Source of the DNA: Haematococcus lacustris | Lineage: Eukaryota > Chlorophyta > Chlorophyceae > Chlamydomonadales > Haematococcaceae | Reading direction: 5' to 3' | Assembly: GCA_030144725.1 (NCBI GenBank) | Contig: JASKMD010000031.1 | Location: 11,235,316-11,299,315, forward strand | Length of the DNA stretch: 64,000 nt | In this document: positions 44,378 to 55,496 of the stretch, piece by piece | Numbering within the stretch: position 1 is the first letter of the stretch | Layout: every line of letters starts with the position of its first letter | Notes under the pieces: generated by a model | Databases searched by the model: none | Seen by the model: only the letters and a program-made list of their open reading frames with translations | What the model was told of the DNA's origin: nothing | Translations under genes and position numbers: made by a program

Positions 44378-47350
44378 ATGGCGAATCAAGCTGTAATTTG
44401 GAAGGATTATGTAGAGTCCGGCGCAGTGCCACTGGACAACTTCATTCTGAGCGAAGCGCCAGAACCGGAAGTTCCTGAGGACGGCGCAGTGATCGAGCTT
44501 ATCTACTGCAGCGTCGATCCATATATGCGCGGTAGGTGTCGCGCGGCATACAAAGCCGATGCTCCGGAAGGTTCGGCTACGAAGTATGCGAAAGCGCGAG
44601 GCTCGCTCTGTCGCATGTCGCACATTCCATTCCCATTTATGACTGAGCAACTATGAGGCTGTGCGGTACACCGACAATCAGCGCCCGCCCAGCCGGTTCC
44701 TCTGCGCACGGTAGTGCTGAACTGCCGCAGGTCGGATGCGCAACAGCGCTGGGTACTTTGTGGGTCCCTTTGCGCCGGGTGAGCCACTGGCCAGCGGCGC
44801 CCTGGCCAAGGTGGTGTCTAGCAAGACCCCGCAGCTAAAGGAGGGATCTATAGTGGCCGGCAGCTTCTCATGGGTCCAGCGCCAGGCTTTGAGCGCTGAG
44901 CAGGTACGCAGCCCAAGGTGCCAGGAAGGGCCATAGAGGTTTGCGCCAAGCCCTCTGACAGCAGCGAGGCTTGTGTCGCCCAGCCAACCCAGCTGGGCCC
45001 TTGCTAGCACTGGCACAGGCCTCCATGTAGCCATGGCGCCCATGTAGTGTTTGCCTATCTGCCTGCTGGCTGCCTGCACAGGTGAAGGGTGTACAGGTCA
45101 TCAGCCCTGAGCTGCTAGCCACAATGAACAACCCGCCCCTCACACTGTTCATGGGCGCGCTGGGCATGACCGGCATGACTGCGTGAGTCCAGTTCAGCCA
45201 GCCACACCCCAGCCTCCACCCTGCACTGTGCCACCTTGACCACCTTGCTCATTGCCGGGCTTATGTTCTGTGTTGGCTGGGATGAGTGAGTGCCTGTTGT
45301 GAACTGGCCGCCAGTGCTCATGGAGCAGGTACTGCTCGCTGGAGCGCATCGGCAAGCCTAAGGCTGGGGAGACTGTGTTTGTAAGCGGTGCAGCAGGTCA
45401 GCACCCCTCAACAGTGGGCCATAGAAATGGGGTGGTGAAGGGGCGGGGCGCTGAGGGTCAGCAGGTGCTGCTCTGCCCTGCAGCTGCCCTCCTGCTGTCT
45501 TGGCGTGGCTCCCTTACCCACCGCCTGCTGCCACCCCTTGCAGGTGCTGTGGGCATCATAGTGGGCCAGCTGTGCAAGAATGTGTATGGGTGCAAGGTGG
45601 TGGGCTCAGCGGGCTCCCCGGAAAAGGTGAGAGCTGCATCACCCCTGCCATGTCAGCAACGCAGCTGCTGCTCAAACCAAGCAGTGAAAGGGCTTCACTG
45701 TGGCACTCCCTGCGCCACAACTGCTTGCTGTAGATTGAGCTGCTGAAGCAGTATGGCTACGACTCAGCCTTCAACTACAAGACCACCTCGCCCCAGGCAG
45801 GACTTGCGGAGCACTGCCCTAATGGCATTGATGTATAGTGAGTGTGGGTCATCCCTGGCAGCCCATAACATGGCCTGGGGTGGTGTGTGGATGAGGTGGC
45901 AAGCGCTAGTGCAGAGAAGAGGATGATTGCGCGTGCTGCTGCTGCTCCTGTTGACGTTGATCATGCTGCTAACGGTGCCGCTGCTACTGCTGATATTGAT
46001 CATGCGCGGGGACACCTGTGCTGCTGTTGCTGCCGCTGCTGCTACTACTGATGCCGCTGCTGCTGCTGGCTCCGCTGCTGCTGCTGCTGCTGCTACTGCT
46101 GTTGCAGCTATGACAACGTTGGCGGCGAAATGCTGGAGGCGGCCTTGGACGTGTGCAACGTCAATGCTCGTGTGGTACGTGGCGCTGTGCTCACGAGTTG
46201 CAGCCAGGCTCCGCCAATGCCCACCTGGGCCTTGAGCATGCTGCCACCCGCACATAGGCCTTCTGATGTACAGAGCATAGCAGGCATAATGTGCTTACAA
46301 ACAGGCAATGTCAGAGTGTTTGCTCAGTTGTGCCTTTGCCGTCATGCTGTAGGTAGCTTGCGGCAGCATTAGCCAGTACAACGCCCAGGGTGAGGCACGC
46401 TATGGCGTGAAGAACCTGTTCAACATCACCACCAAGCGTATCCTTATGCAGGTAACCAGAGGCAAGCGCCTCCACTTTCCCACAGCTCCTGACAATGCAT
46501 TCATGTGGTTGACATGCTCCTGTTGACACATGCACCTCCACATGCACCTGCTGTCAGCTGGTGCCACAGGCATGACGGTGATGAGGGTTGAGATCTTCTT
46601 CTGGAGCCAAGGGCTGGCAGGGACACAGTGGGATGGCAATTCAGCTGGTTGGGAGGTCATGCGTGAGCATGGCAGCAGGGCAGGGGTCAGTTGGATGGCT
46701 GCTAGCGCATGGTGGGGAAGGCTAGGTCAAGCATGGGGTGTGACCATCAGTGTGAACAGGGCTGCTCCAGCGTGCCAGTGACTAGGGCCGGGGAGGAACA
46801 TGGTGACATTACTGCATGGTGGTTGCCCAGCATGGCCGCCTGCGATGATGCTGCCTTGTGCGCAGGGGTTCATTGTGTTTGACTTCAACGACATGCGGGC
46901 CGAGTTTGAGAGCAAGATGGCGGAGTATGTTGCTTCGGGCAAGGTCCGGGACCTGGTCCATGTGCAGGATGGGGGACTGGCGCAGGCAGGGAAGGCATTT
47001 GTGGACATGATGGTAAGCTACTTCTAGGCAAGAGGAGCACAGGCCGGCCTGCCCGTTGCGTGCTGCATAGCCTCCTCCCACATGACTTGCTGCCCAGGCC
47101 CTGCGCATCAGCAAGCTGCTGCACAGCCACCAGGTTCCAGTCGTGGCTGCCCCTGAGCTTGTAGCGCGACTGATGTGCAAGGGCACCGGCAGTAGGCACA
47201 CTAGGGGCATGCGCTCCTGCAAGGCAGCAGCTGCTTGCAATGCGGTGGTGCAATGCTGGCAGTGTGTGGGGTGCTTGACCCTGCTGTCTGCAGAGCGGAG
47301 TCAATCTTGGCAAGATGCTGGTGAGCTGCGGCCCGGAGCCTGGCAAGTAG
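44378..47350 (+). CDS. NADPH-dependent reductase of the alkenal / leukotriene-B4 dehydrogenase type (MDR family)
   Basis: Zinc-free medium-chain oxidoreductases that reduce the C=C bond of reactive enals and enones; probably detoxifies lipid-peroxide products in the cytosol. Ten exons join in phase to 350 codons plus stop: 44378-44531, 44731-44903, 45082-45182, 45329-45396, 45544-45626, 45734-45837, 46108-46174, 46353-46451, 46866-47012, 47294-47350. Family blocks: IELIYCSVDPYMRGRM, GEPLASGALAKVVSSKTP, GALGMTGMTAYCSLERIGKP, nucleotide-binding VSGAAGAVGIIVGQLCK, YDNVGGEMLEAAL, CGSISQYN, and RILMQGFIVFDF. No catalytic-zinc ligands. An upstream Met (44309) in the same frame would add 23 residues; I chose the one giving the family's usual N-terminus. 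Confidence 0.93.
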
Positions 47351-48009
47351 TTGCACAGCTTAAGCTGGCTGTAGCTAGCCCAAACGCGTGGCAGCCTTGG
47401 CTGGGTTTTGTGTGCAGGCCCCTGCAGGCCAGGGGTTGCTGGGTGCAGGTTGTGAGGCTGTTGGCTAGATGTTGGAGAGACGATGGCATGTTGGCTAGAG
47501 GCATGTTGGCTGACTGAAGGTTCATGTCCCTAGCCGACTGTGAGCTACGTGAGTTACGCGCTGTGTAATAACCCGTTGCTCCTGTTAATTCCATCACAGC
47601 GTCTCGTTCCCTTAAGGGAAACAACGACAGGATCGCCGGGATGGCTCAATCAAGTCTCCCGGTAACTTGCCGCTGTCAGGTGGAATAGCCCAACCGCCAA
47701 ACTGCTGCCCGCCCAGGTTGTTTTGCTCTATCTAGGGCCAATGTAGCCCGACGTCGGAATGGTCGTAGGCGAAGGACTGCGTCCTGTGCCTGGGCCCTCT
47801 AGCGGGTCCATGCCAGATGAATCCCCTCCTTGAGGTAACGTTGCAGTCAGTCCGTAACCGCAGGCTGTCGTCCTGACGTTGACGTTGGCTCGCCTGTGCT
47901 ACGTAGGGAATGCAGTTGAAGAACAGCCTCATCAGCAGCCGGTCCGCTCAACGGCATGGACAGCCTGAGCCGAAGAGAAGACAGATGCAGTAGATGCAGT
48001 AGATGCAAA

Positions 48010-48255
48010 TAGATGCCGCCCAGCCCCACCCCTCGCCGCCGCAGCCCAGCCCTGCCCCACCCCCGCCCCGCCCAGCCCTGCTCCACCCCATCCCAGCCCT
48101 GCCCAACCCCCTCCCAGCCTAGCGTTGCCCCTTCCCACCCTGCCCTGCCCTGCCCAGCCCTACACCACCCCCTCCCAGCCCCACCCCACCCCCTCCCAGC
48201 CCTGCCCCACCCCCTCCCAGCCCTGCCCCACCCCCTCTCAGCCCTGCCCCACCCG
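48010..48255. repeat. about 20-bp C-rich minisatellite
   Basis: Imperfect units of CAGCCCTGCCCCACCCCCTC, about ten copies. Confidence 0.85.
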
Positions 48256-48275
48256 ATCCCAGCCCTAAATCAGAC

Positions 48276-48340
48276 CCTGACCTGACCTGACCTGACCTGA
48301 CCTGACCTGACCTGACCTGACCTGACCTGACCTGACCTGA
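48276..48340. repeat. (CCTGA)n array
   Basis: Thirteen perfect pentamers followed by two GTCTGACCTGA variants. Confidence 0.95.
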
Positions 48341-49879
48341 GTCTGACCTGAGTCTGACTGAGAGCTGGGTCTGACCAAGGAGACCTGGGCAGCCTTCACC
48401 TCAGAGTCAGCACTGAGCCACAACTGGGCTAGGTGGTTCAACATGCGCAAGCTTCGCAACAAGGGTTTCACTTTGAGAGGAGTGTGGAGGCAGACGGTGT
48501 CAGCGTGTGCGTGCACTACATGCGCCCCCTCCCCCCTCCTCACCACAAGGAGCCACACAGAACTGGCAGTTCATCATTCACCTTGCTTTGAAGTGCGTTA
48601 CAGAAAGTCCCGAAGCCCTAGAGGGGGAGGGCGGCCTAGCAGCCTAACGGCTGACGGCTTAAGCGGTGTAAGCCACATCATTCATTCATCATTCAACGTC
48701 ATGGTGGACAGTTATGGCGGCCGGAATGCCCACTTCGAGGACATTGACGTGACACGAGTTGCACGCTGTTCGGGTGCAGGGACAGGCCACACGCCATACA
48801 ATCACACTCAAACATGTCATCAGCACTAGCACTTGCATTAGAACACATGTCTGGGGGGTACTGAGCGCGTAATTTGGGCCGCTGAGCGCGATAGCTGTTC
48901 GCTGATCACAGCCCCACTGGCTATTCCCGGCACAACGCGACCGGAATTCTCAACAGCCCCGCCCGCCCCGGCACAGGTGCACATCAGCCCGAGCAGCCCG
49001 CTAGCTTCGCTTTGATGAGCTGCACCGCCCTGCGCAATAATCGCTGTAAAACATTTAAGACTGGTCGGAGTTTATCAGGGGTGCGGCCAATGGCGGGGGT
49101 GACCAGTGGCCTGGAGTGCAACGTTTCCCTCTCTCCGATTGCCTACGTCATGCACTATACATTGTTGTCTGCCTTCCACACATACATCTGTGCATACCTA
49201 CGCTATAAAGAATACAGGAATGTCTGTCTAACAATAATGACTGATGCAAGGATCCGGGTCAAAACCGGGGATCAAAACCGTGTCTTGCGCGATGCGCGCG
49301 ACTGTGGCTGCTGGGCCTGCTCTTGCTGTACACGCTCCGCTCCGCTGGCTAGCACAATGTCGCAACGGTTGCAGCTGGCAATGCACTTCCCTGGTCGGGC
49401 ACGGCTGCCGACCATAAACCCGTTGTTGCGGTCACATTCGCCGCTCTGCAGCCAGGGTCAACAAACAATGTGCGACCATGTCAGACCCAGCCAGCAAAGA
49501 CGAAACACGTGGCGCAGCAGGGCCTGATTCTTAATGAGCATGTTCCCTGGCTATGCCTCTACACCCCGACATCCACAGCATTGCCATGGCCATGTGGTGC
49601 AGCATTACCGACCTGGGCCCACTCATAACACAAGTCGTCCAGGTCCTCACAGCCCTTTGGTACGGCCGGCTTGGGCACAGCCTGCGGCTTCTGCTCAATC
49701 AGCTGGGGCACCTCTCCACCCATAGCGTAGTGACCCACTGCACAACACCCACATCAGCACATGCTCAATGTGGCTAGCCAATGGTATTGGGAAGCACAAC
49801 AGGAAGCCCTTTGAGCAGCAGACCAGCCAGCAAGCATAACTTTTCAGCACGGGTGATGCCCTTTGGCTGTAGCTGCCTT

Positions 49880-51834
49880 CTACCCGCTCACTGTTTCCTT
49901 TGCTATCTGCCTATGCCGGCTGTGCTGCGCACCATGAATCCATTTTGCTGCTGACCACTTGACGCCCTTGATGACCGGGCAAGCAGTGTGAAGTGACTTG
50001 CGCTCAAGCTCGCCAGACGGCTTGATGCTGTGGAACAGGATGGCTGCACAAAAACACCAGGCAGGAGGGGCACATGGTGACAAGACGCACCACAAGGTCA
50101 TGGACAGGGACTTACAGCTGACGCAGCTCAATAGAAGGGAATGACACTAGGGCTGGTGGCAGGGACTTTAGGGTAGGGTTACAAATGAATGGATGACAGA
50201 CAGCAGCACTGCAACTGCCATAGTGTCTCGTTAGCATCAGCCAGCAGCAGCGAGGAAGAGGGGCAGCAGCCAGGGGCAGTGCAGGCCTCACCGTCGCCCT
50301 TCCTGGGTTTTGCAGCCAGGTGGTACTTGGCACACTCAGAGAAGCCAGGGTTGATGCCACCAGGGGCAGGGATGTTGGGGAAAACCGTCTCCCCGCCCTC
50401 CTCAGTGTCTGCATCCACCACAACAACGGAGCAGTGAGGTTGTGAATGCATCCCTACCGGGTGAATGGTTAGGGTTAGCATGTGCCACAGTGGTGGCTAG
50501 CCGCGGTCCCGACTGCCTTGCCTCCCCAGCTGGCCCAAACACTGCTGCCATCACCATATGCACTAGCCACATCACCAACTCCATCATTATCAACAACAGC
50601 TATAGTCATGCCTAGAGTTTGTAACCAAGGCGTCCTTGAAGCTGGCAACAGCCTGCTGCCCAGTTGCCCCGTCCTCACCACATGCCCACCCACTGACCTG
50701 CCAGGTACATGAGGACTGTTGCATAGCGATTCCCTCCATTTGCAATGCCGTTGGCGTCGAAGAAATAGTCCCAGCTGCGCAACAAGGATGGCTATACACA
50801 CTTTGCACTCATGCAACACCCAGTTCTTGCTTAATACATTTGCCAATACACTGGGCCGACTAGGCTGAGCAGCAACTGCAGAAGGCAGGCACCAACTCAC
50901 TGTGCGTCATACTTCTGCTCCTTGTGGTAGCGCAGCACTTGCAGCCCCTCGCCGTTTCCCGCAGGCATCAGGGTCCAGGCCGCAATGCGTTCCTCCACAC
51001 CTGCTCACCACCAGCACCCCGGCACTGGACTGATAACGGGAGGGGAGTCCGAATGCATGCAGGGTAAGCGACATTACACGCACCTTGGACGACTGGGTCA
51101 TGGCCACGGTTTAGAAACACCCCGGAAGATGTGCGGATGTCTGAGATCTCTGAGCCACCATTGTGGGCCACCACCCCACTTCGCTCCATGTGCTTCTCAC
51201 TCAGTGCAATTATGTGGTCCGCCTCCTCATCTGTCAGAAACTTCTCAAACTGCAGGATCAGGCACAACACAACACATATCACCCATAAGGCAAAGAGAAG
51301 GCTGGAAAGGGCAAACATGTAGCGTGCCTACATCATCGTACGGCAGGCAGAGGATGGGGACAAGGGGGATGGGGGAGGGAATGGAAGGGAGTTGAGTGCG
51401 CTCACCAGGAATATGCGGGCGTCAGCATCAAGCACCTGTAGCAGGGTGTAGGCAAGACCAGTGTCATTACAAACCCACAAGTGAGAACCCGCACCTCCAA
51501 AGTTTGACATGCTGTGACTTGACATGCAGTGCTGGTGCAGAGCAACTGTTGGACATGTGTACCTTCATGGCACTCGAACGTGACTTAATGTCATCCGGCC
51601 GTACCAGCTGGGGCTGGTAGTCTGTGCCCAGCCAGCCTGCAATCAAAACCCAGAACGTTAAAGCGGCAGCCAGAACGCGAGTGCAAAGTAACCAGCAAAG
51701 CTGCAACAACCCGGCGGGCCATCCCTTTGTTCCGTACCTGGCAGCAAATCTTCATCGGTCCGCACATTACGCTTACTGCAGCTGGCCAGCACGAGGCTAC
51801 TAATCAATAGAATTTTTACGAGACAGCTGCGCAT
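49880..51834 (-). CDS. prolyl 4-hydroxylase catalytic-domain protein, copy 1
   Basis: Fe(II)/2-oxoglutarate dioxygenase that hydroxylates proline, in algae mainly in hydroxyproline-rich cell-wall and flagellar glycoproteins, in the ER/Golgi. Eight exons join in phase to 274 codons plus stop: 51738-51834, 51563-51636, 51406-51435, 51084-51249, 50901-51000, 50698-50774, 50292-50408, 49880-50043. The start gives a signal anchor (CLVKILLISSLVLASC). Motifs: FEKFLTDEEADHIIALSEKH, RTSSGVFLNRGHDPVV, the iron-binding HxD in KYDAHWDYFF, YLADTEEGGETVFPN, AKPRKGDAILFHS, distal His in LERKSLHTACPV, and the 2-oxoglutarate-binding Lys in GVKWSAAKWIH. A full catalytic set is therefore present. Confidence 0.95.
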
Positions 51835-52439
51835 TTTTACAATGACTGCGGGCAAGGGGCCTCGTCGCAAGGTGTATGGCAGGGAATCAGACAATTGTGG
51901 GTCAATGAAGAGACTGCACGGGGGGTGCGGGTAGTCTTGAAGTTGACGAAACACTTTTTCCGTCAGTTATTGCAGTTGGATAGAGCTTTACGCCCGCAAT
52001 GGGCGCGCTGTCTGCGTATCCTGCGTCCTACTCCCATTGTTGATGATGCGAAGAAGGCATGGATTGTATGCTAGGGCTAGCCACTTGCGCCGCGGGCTGC
52101 TGATGGTGCCTAAGCTCATCAGGTGTATGGGGGTCCCGCAGCCAAACCCAGTCTCTCAAATCAGTGACCTCATCTCGACTCACGTTATGGGATGACCAAC
52201 CTCTAGCATGCAGGGTGTGAATACATCTGGATGCCAGCAGCACAGAGTAGGCTGTGGGACAGTGTGCCCCAGGGGCTGACTGCATTACCAGATGTGCTAC
52301 ACATGCTCTTGGGTCCATGGGAGGGAGGGTAAGGGACTGGGTGATGGTGGGAGGTGTCCATGGGAGTAGTGGACTGTGGTGTGAGAGTAGTTGACTGTGC
52401 CATGCCTAACCTGGTGCCACCATGTCAGCCACCATCTGT

Positions 52440-53150
52440 GTGCCTTGTGTGCATGGCTGCAGTTGGAGAAGGACATGGCGGAGGTGTCCATGCAGCGCCA
52501 TGGGCGTGCCAAGCAGCTGGTGGTGTTCTTTGGCGCAGCTAGCATTGGCAATGGGGGTGGGTGGGGTGCTGATGCGGTGTTGCTAGCCTGCTGCAAGGTG
52601 GTGTGCAGGCCAAGGGGCACAGACCAGCGGCGGGGCAGGGTGGTGCTTGTGGATGAGCACCGCACCACCGGGGTCAGCTCAGCAGTGAATGGCAAGCAGC
52701 CGTGTGAGGAGGAGCTAGACCATGAGCAGGCCACCAGGCGTGCAAACTGGAAGCCCCCAGCAGGGCGATGGACCTGCGCCTGCTGCGCCCAGCCTGGAGC
52801 CAACAGCGTGACCAGCCAGTGCGGGGCCTGATGTGGTGCCCGGTAGTGGCTCCCCACAAGCCCCCACAGGCTCCACGCAGCAGCCAGGCAGACACACCGG
52901 CAGCAGCCTTAGAGCCTGGTCCCAGCACTCCCCCTCTAGCCAAGTGCAGCAAGCGCACCGAGGCTGAGCAGGCAGCTGACCCACTGAGTCCATTGAGGCT
53001 GAGCAGGCAGCCGAGCCCAGCCAGCCCACCAAGGGCACAGGCAAGGCCCAGGGCAAGGCTGCCAAAGCCAAGCCAGCACCACAGCCAGGCAGGTGGCTGG
53101 ACAGGGACTACAACGCAGCGCTCAACATGCAGCGCATTGGGGAGAGCAGC
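52440..53150 (+). pseudogene. Fanzor-like nuclease remnant, family B copy 2
   Basis: Better preserved than copy 1. Intron end ...GGCTGCAG/TTGGAG, then MAEVSMQRHGRAKQLVVFFG, GIG-type GNGGGWGADAVL, RVVLVDEHRTTGVSSAVNGK (RuvC-II Glu kept), [16 protein letters not shown] one-base frame change near 52765 leads to [12 protein letters not shown], a Pro/Ser/Lys-rich linker and, in another frame, [19 protein letters not shown] (RuvC-III). Homology ends at 53150; the last 40 or so residues and the 3' block are missing. A CCCAG satellite lies 190 bp downstream. Confidence 0.8.
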
Positions 53151-53337
53151 ATTCGTTGCTGGTCCTGCTGCTGCATCTTCAGGCACACCAGCTGTCACTC
53201 GGATGACGAGCACCTTGTCATCCTTATTGCATGTGCAGGCATCAAACTGCATTGCTTGCCCTTGCCCACCCCTGCCGTGCACCCATGTGCCTTCCATCAC
53301 CACCTCTCAATCTCATAACTCCTCCCAGCCCCACCGT

Positions 53338-53676
53338 CCCAGCCCAGCCCAGCCCAGCCCAGCCCAGCCCAGCCCAGCCCAGCCCAGCCCAGCCCAGCCC
53401 AGCCCAGCCCAGCCCAGCCCAGCCCAGCCCAGCCCAGCCCAGCCCAGCCCAGCCCAGCCCAGCCCAGCCCAGCCCAGCCCAGCCCAGCCCAGCCCAGCCC
53501 AGCCCAGCCCAGCCCAGCCCAGCCCAGCCCAGCCCAGCCCAGCCCAGCCCAGCCCAGCCCAGCCCAGCCCAGCCCAGCCCAGCCCAGCCCAGCCCAGCCC
53601 AGCCCAGCCCAGCCCAGCCCAGCCCAGCCCAGCCCAGCCCAGCCCAGCCCAGCCCAGCCCAGCCCAGCCCAGCCCT
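53338..53676. repeat. (CCCAG)n pentanucleotide satellite, about 68 copies
   Basis: Perfect CCCAG array over about 339 bp; poly-QPSPA frames over it are artefacts. A G-rich imperfect minisatellite (GGGGTGGGAGGG-like) follows at 53735-53960. Confidence 0.98.
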
Positions 53677-53960
53677 TACCTAGGGTTCTTTGCTGCATGT
53701 ACTTGCAGACCACACGAAGCTGCCGACCCACAGCCAGAGGGGGTGGGAGGGGCGGGGCTGGGGCTGGGAGGGGGTGGAAGGGGTGGAGAGGGGGTAGGAG
53801 GGGTGGGGAGTGGGTGGAAAGGGGGGGCTGGGGCAGGGAGGGGGTGGTAGTGGGTGGGAGGGTGGGGCTGGGGCTGGGAGGGGGGGGAGGCGGTGGGAGG
53901 CTTATGCGGGGGCTGGGAGATGGTGGGGGTGCGAGGGGGTGTGAAGGGGTGCGAGGGCGT

Positions 53961-55496
53961 AGGGTCCAGGCGGTTCGAGTGGGCTAGTCATTTCTGCAAG
54001 GCAATGTCGGGTCGCGCCAGGGTCATCTCCAGCGGGCATGGTTCATGGATTGCCGTGCTTTCTTTTCCAGCAGCTGTGTCGCATTTCGTAAGCTCACAAT
54101 CATTGAGTAAGGAACATATTTGTAAAGCTATAGTGGTTAGCTCATAGTGGTTAGCTCAGAACATGCCAATGTGTGGAAGGGGGTCATCTCTGTGTGCTTG
54201 GCTGTACCTTCCACACAATCCTACGCGTTTGCTGCAATGTCTCTTTACTACTCGCCCAACGACAGTCCTTTGACACCGTTTGCACCAACGAAAGGCTCAC
54301 GGGGCGAGCCTGGCGGGCTGCAATGTGATTTTTCTTCCAGCTCAACACGCAGTTCGCTCATTGGTGCCACTATTCACCACTGTGATAATCGACAGTAAGC
54401 AGCTGAGGTGTGTCCCTATATAAGCTCCTAAGGAGCAACCCTTACCTGTAACTATAGTGCAGTGGCGTTGTGAGTTTGACATTCATAGTGAGGGTGTGGT
54501 GGCAAGGTGTTGTTTAACTACCTTGTAACCCTGCAAGGGGGCAGCAGGAATAGGAGGTGATAGTTTAGGCTTTTGAGGCCAAGCAGGCTAACGGCTGACA
54601 GCTACAAACGTATAGGGTGGTAATTCCCTTTGTTCAGTCTGGCACTGGGCACTGAAAGCTCAATACTCAAGGTTTAACACTCCATTGTCACTACGACATG
54701 GCAGCAGCCAAATGAATGTTTGTCAACTGGCACTGCTTCAGGGATTGCACTTGCAGCACATCGACTCACACAGCTAACATGTAAAACTGATTGTCACAAC
54801 CACATAAGGAATAAGACCCACATCAAACCTACCTAGTCCAACCAGCCATTCACCCATGCAGCACAATCTATTGACAATGGAGGTATGCAAGGGTATCATG
54901 CCAAGGTGATAACAAGGCAAACACAGTCCACACCAATGCACACTGACATGCCAGTGCACATTACTTGGCATTAGCAGCTGCAATTCAGTGAATCACATAC
55001 ATATTAACATGATGCTGACTTACCCAGCTGCCCGCTGCCTGAGCATTGTTACTGCACATTGCTACTGAACCACTCCCCTGACACAGTGGACTGCGCCTCA
55101 GCAGGCAGGTGTCAAGCTCAGGTGGACACAGGGTGATGCGGATGGAATCAGACAGCATCACCTATGGCATCTGGTCAGCTCAAGAGCACTGCACCCTGCA
55201 CCAGAAGCTCTGGAGGGTTGGGTCAAGGTCAGTCGTCAGCCCATAGCAGCATGCCCATCCCGACTATCCCCCGACCGACAGAGGCGCCAGAGGTGAGGGA
55301 ATGAGGTGCACTGCTCACACCACAGCAGCACCACAATACAGGAACCTCCCCTTGCTTGGATTCATGTCCACCACCATATGCCACAATAGCACAGGTCCTC
55401 CTGTGAGGCTGTGCAGCAGCTGCACCGCACTGCACTCTTAGCTACACTAGCATACCACCTGAGTGCTGCCCAGTGGCCACCACCTGGAACTGCAGT
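53961..55496. other. intergenic, nothing recognised
   Basis: No supported gene. 54575-54600 shares GGCTAACGGCTGACAGC-like sequence with 48635-48655. AT-richer than its surroundings between 54400 and 55020. Confidence 0.4.

Larger units (their letters stand above)
47351..49879. other. intergenic, minisatellite-rich
   Basis: Contains a mobile-element fragment at 47530-47595 (see 42070-42125), a 20-bp CCAGCCCTGCCCCACCCCCT minisatellite at about 48010-48255 and a (CCTGA)n array at 48276-48340. Open frames at 48443-48829 and 49012-49527 lack recognisable domains. Confidence 0.5.

Noticed and set aside
52768..53850. 360-codon frame with poly-QPSPA
   Set aside because: A fusion of an out-of-frame Fanzor-like remnant with the CCCAG satellite; not a protein gene.
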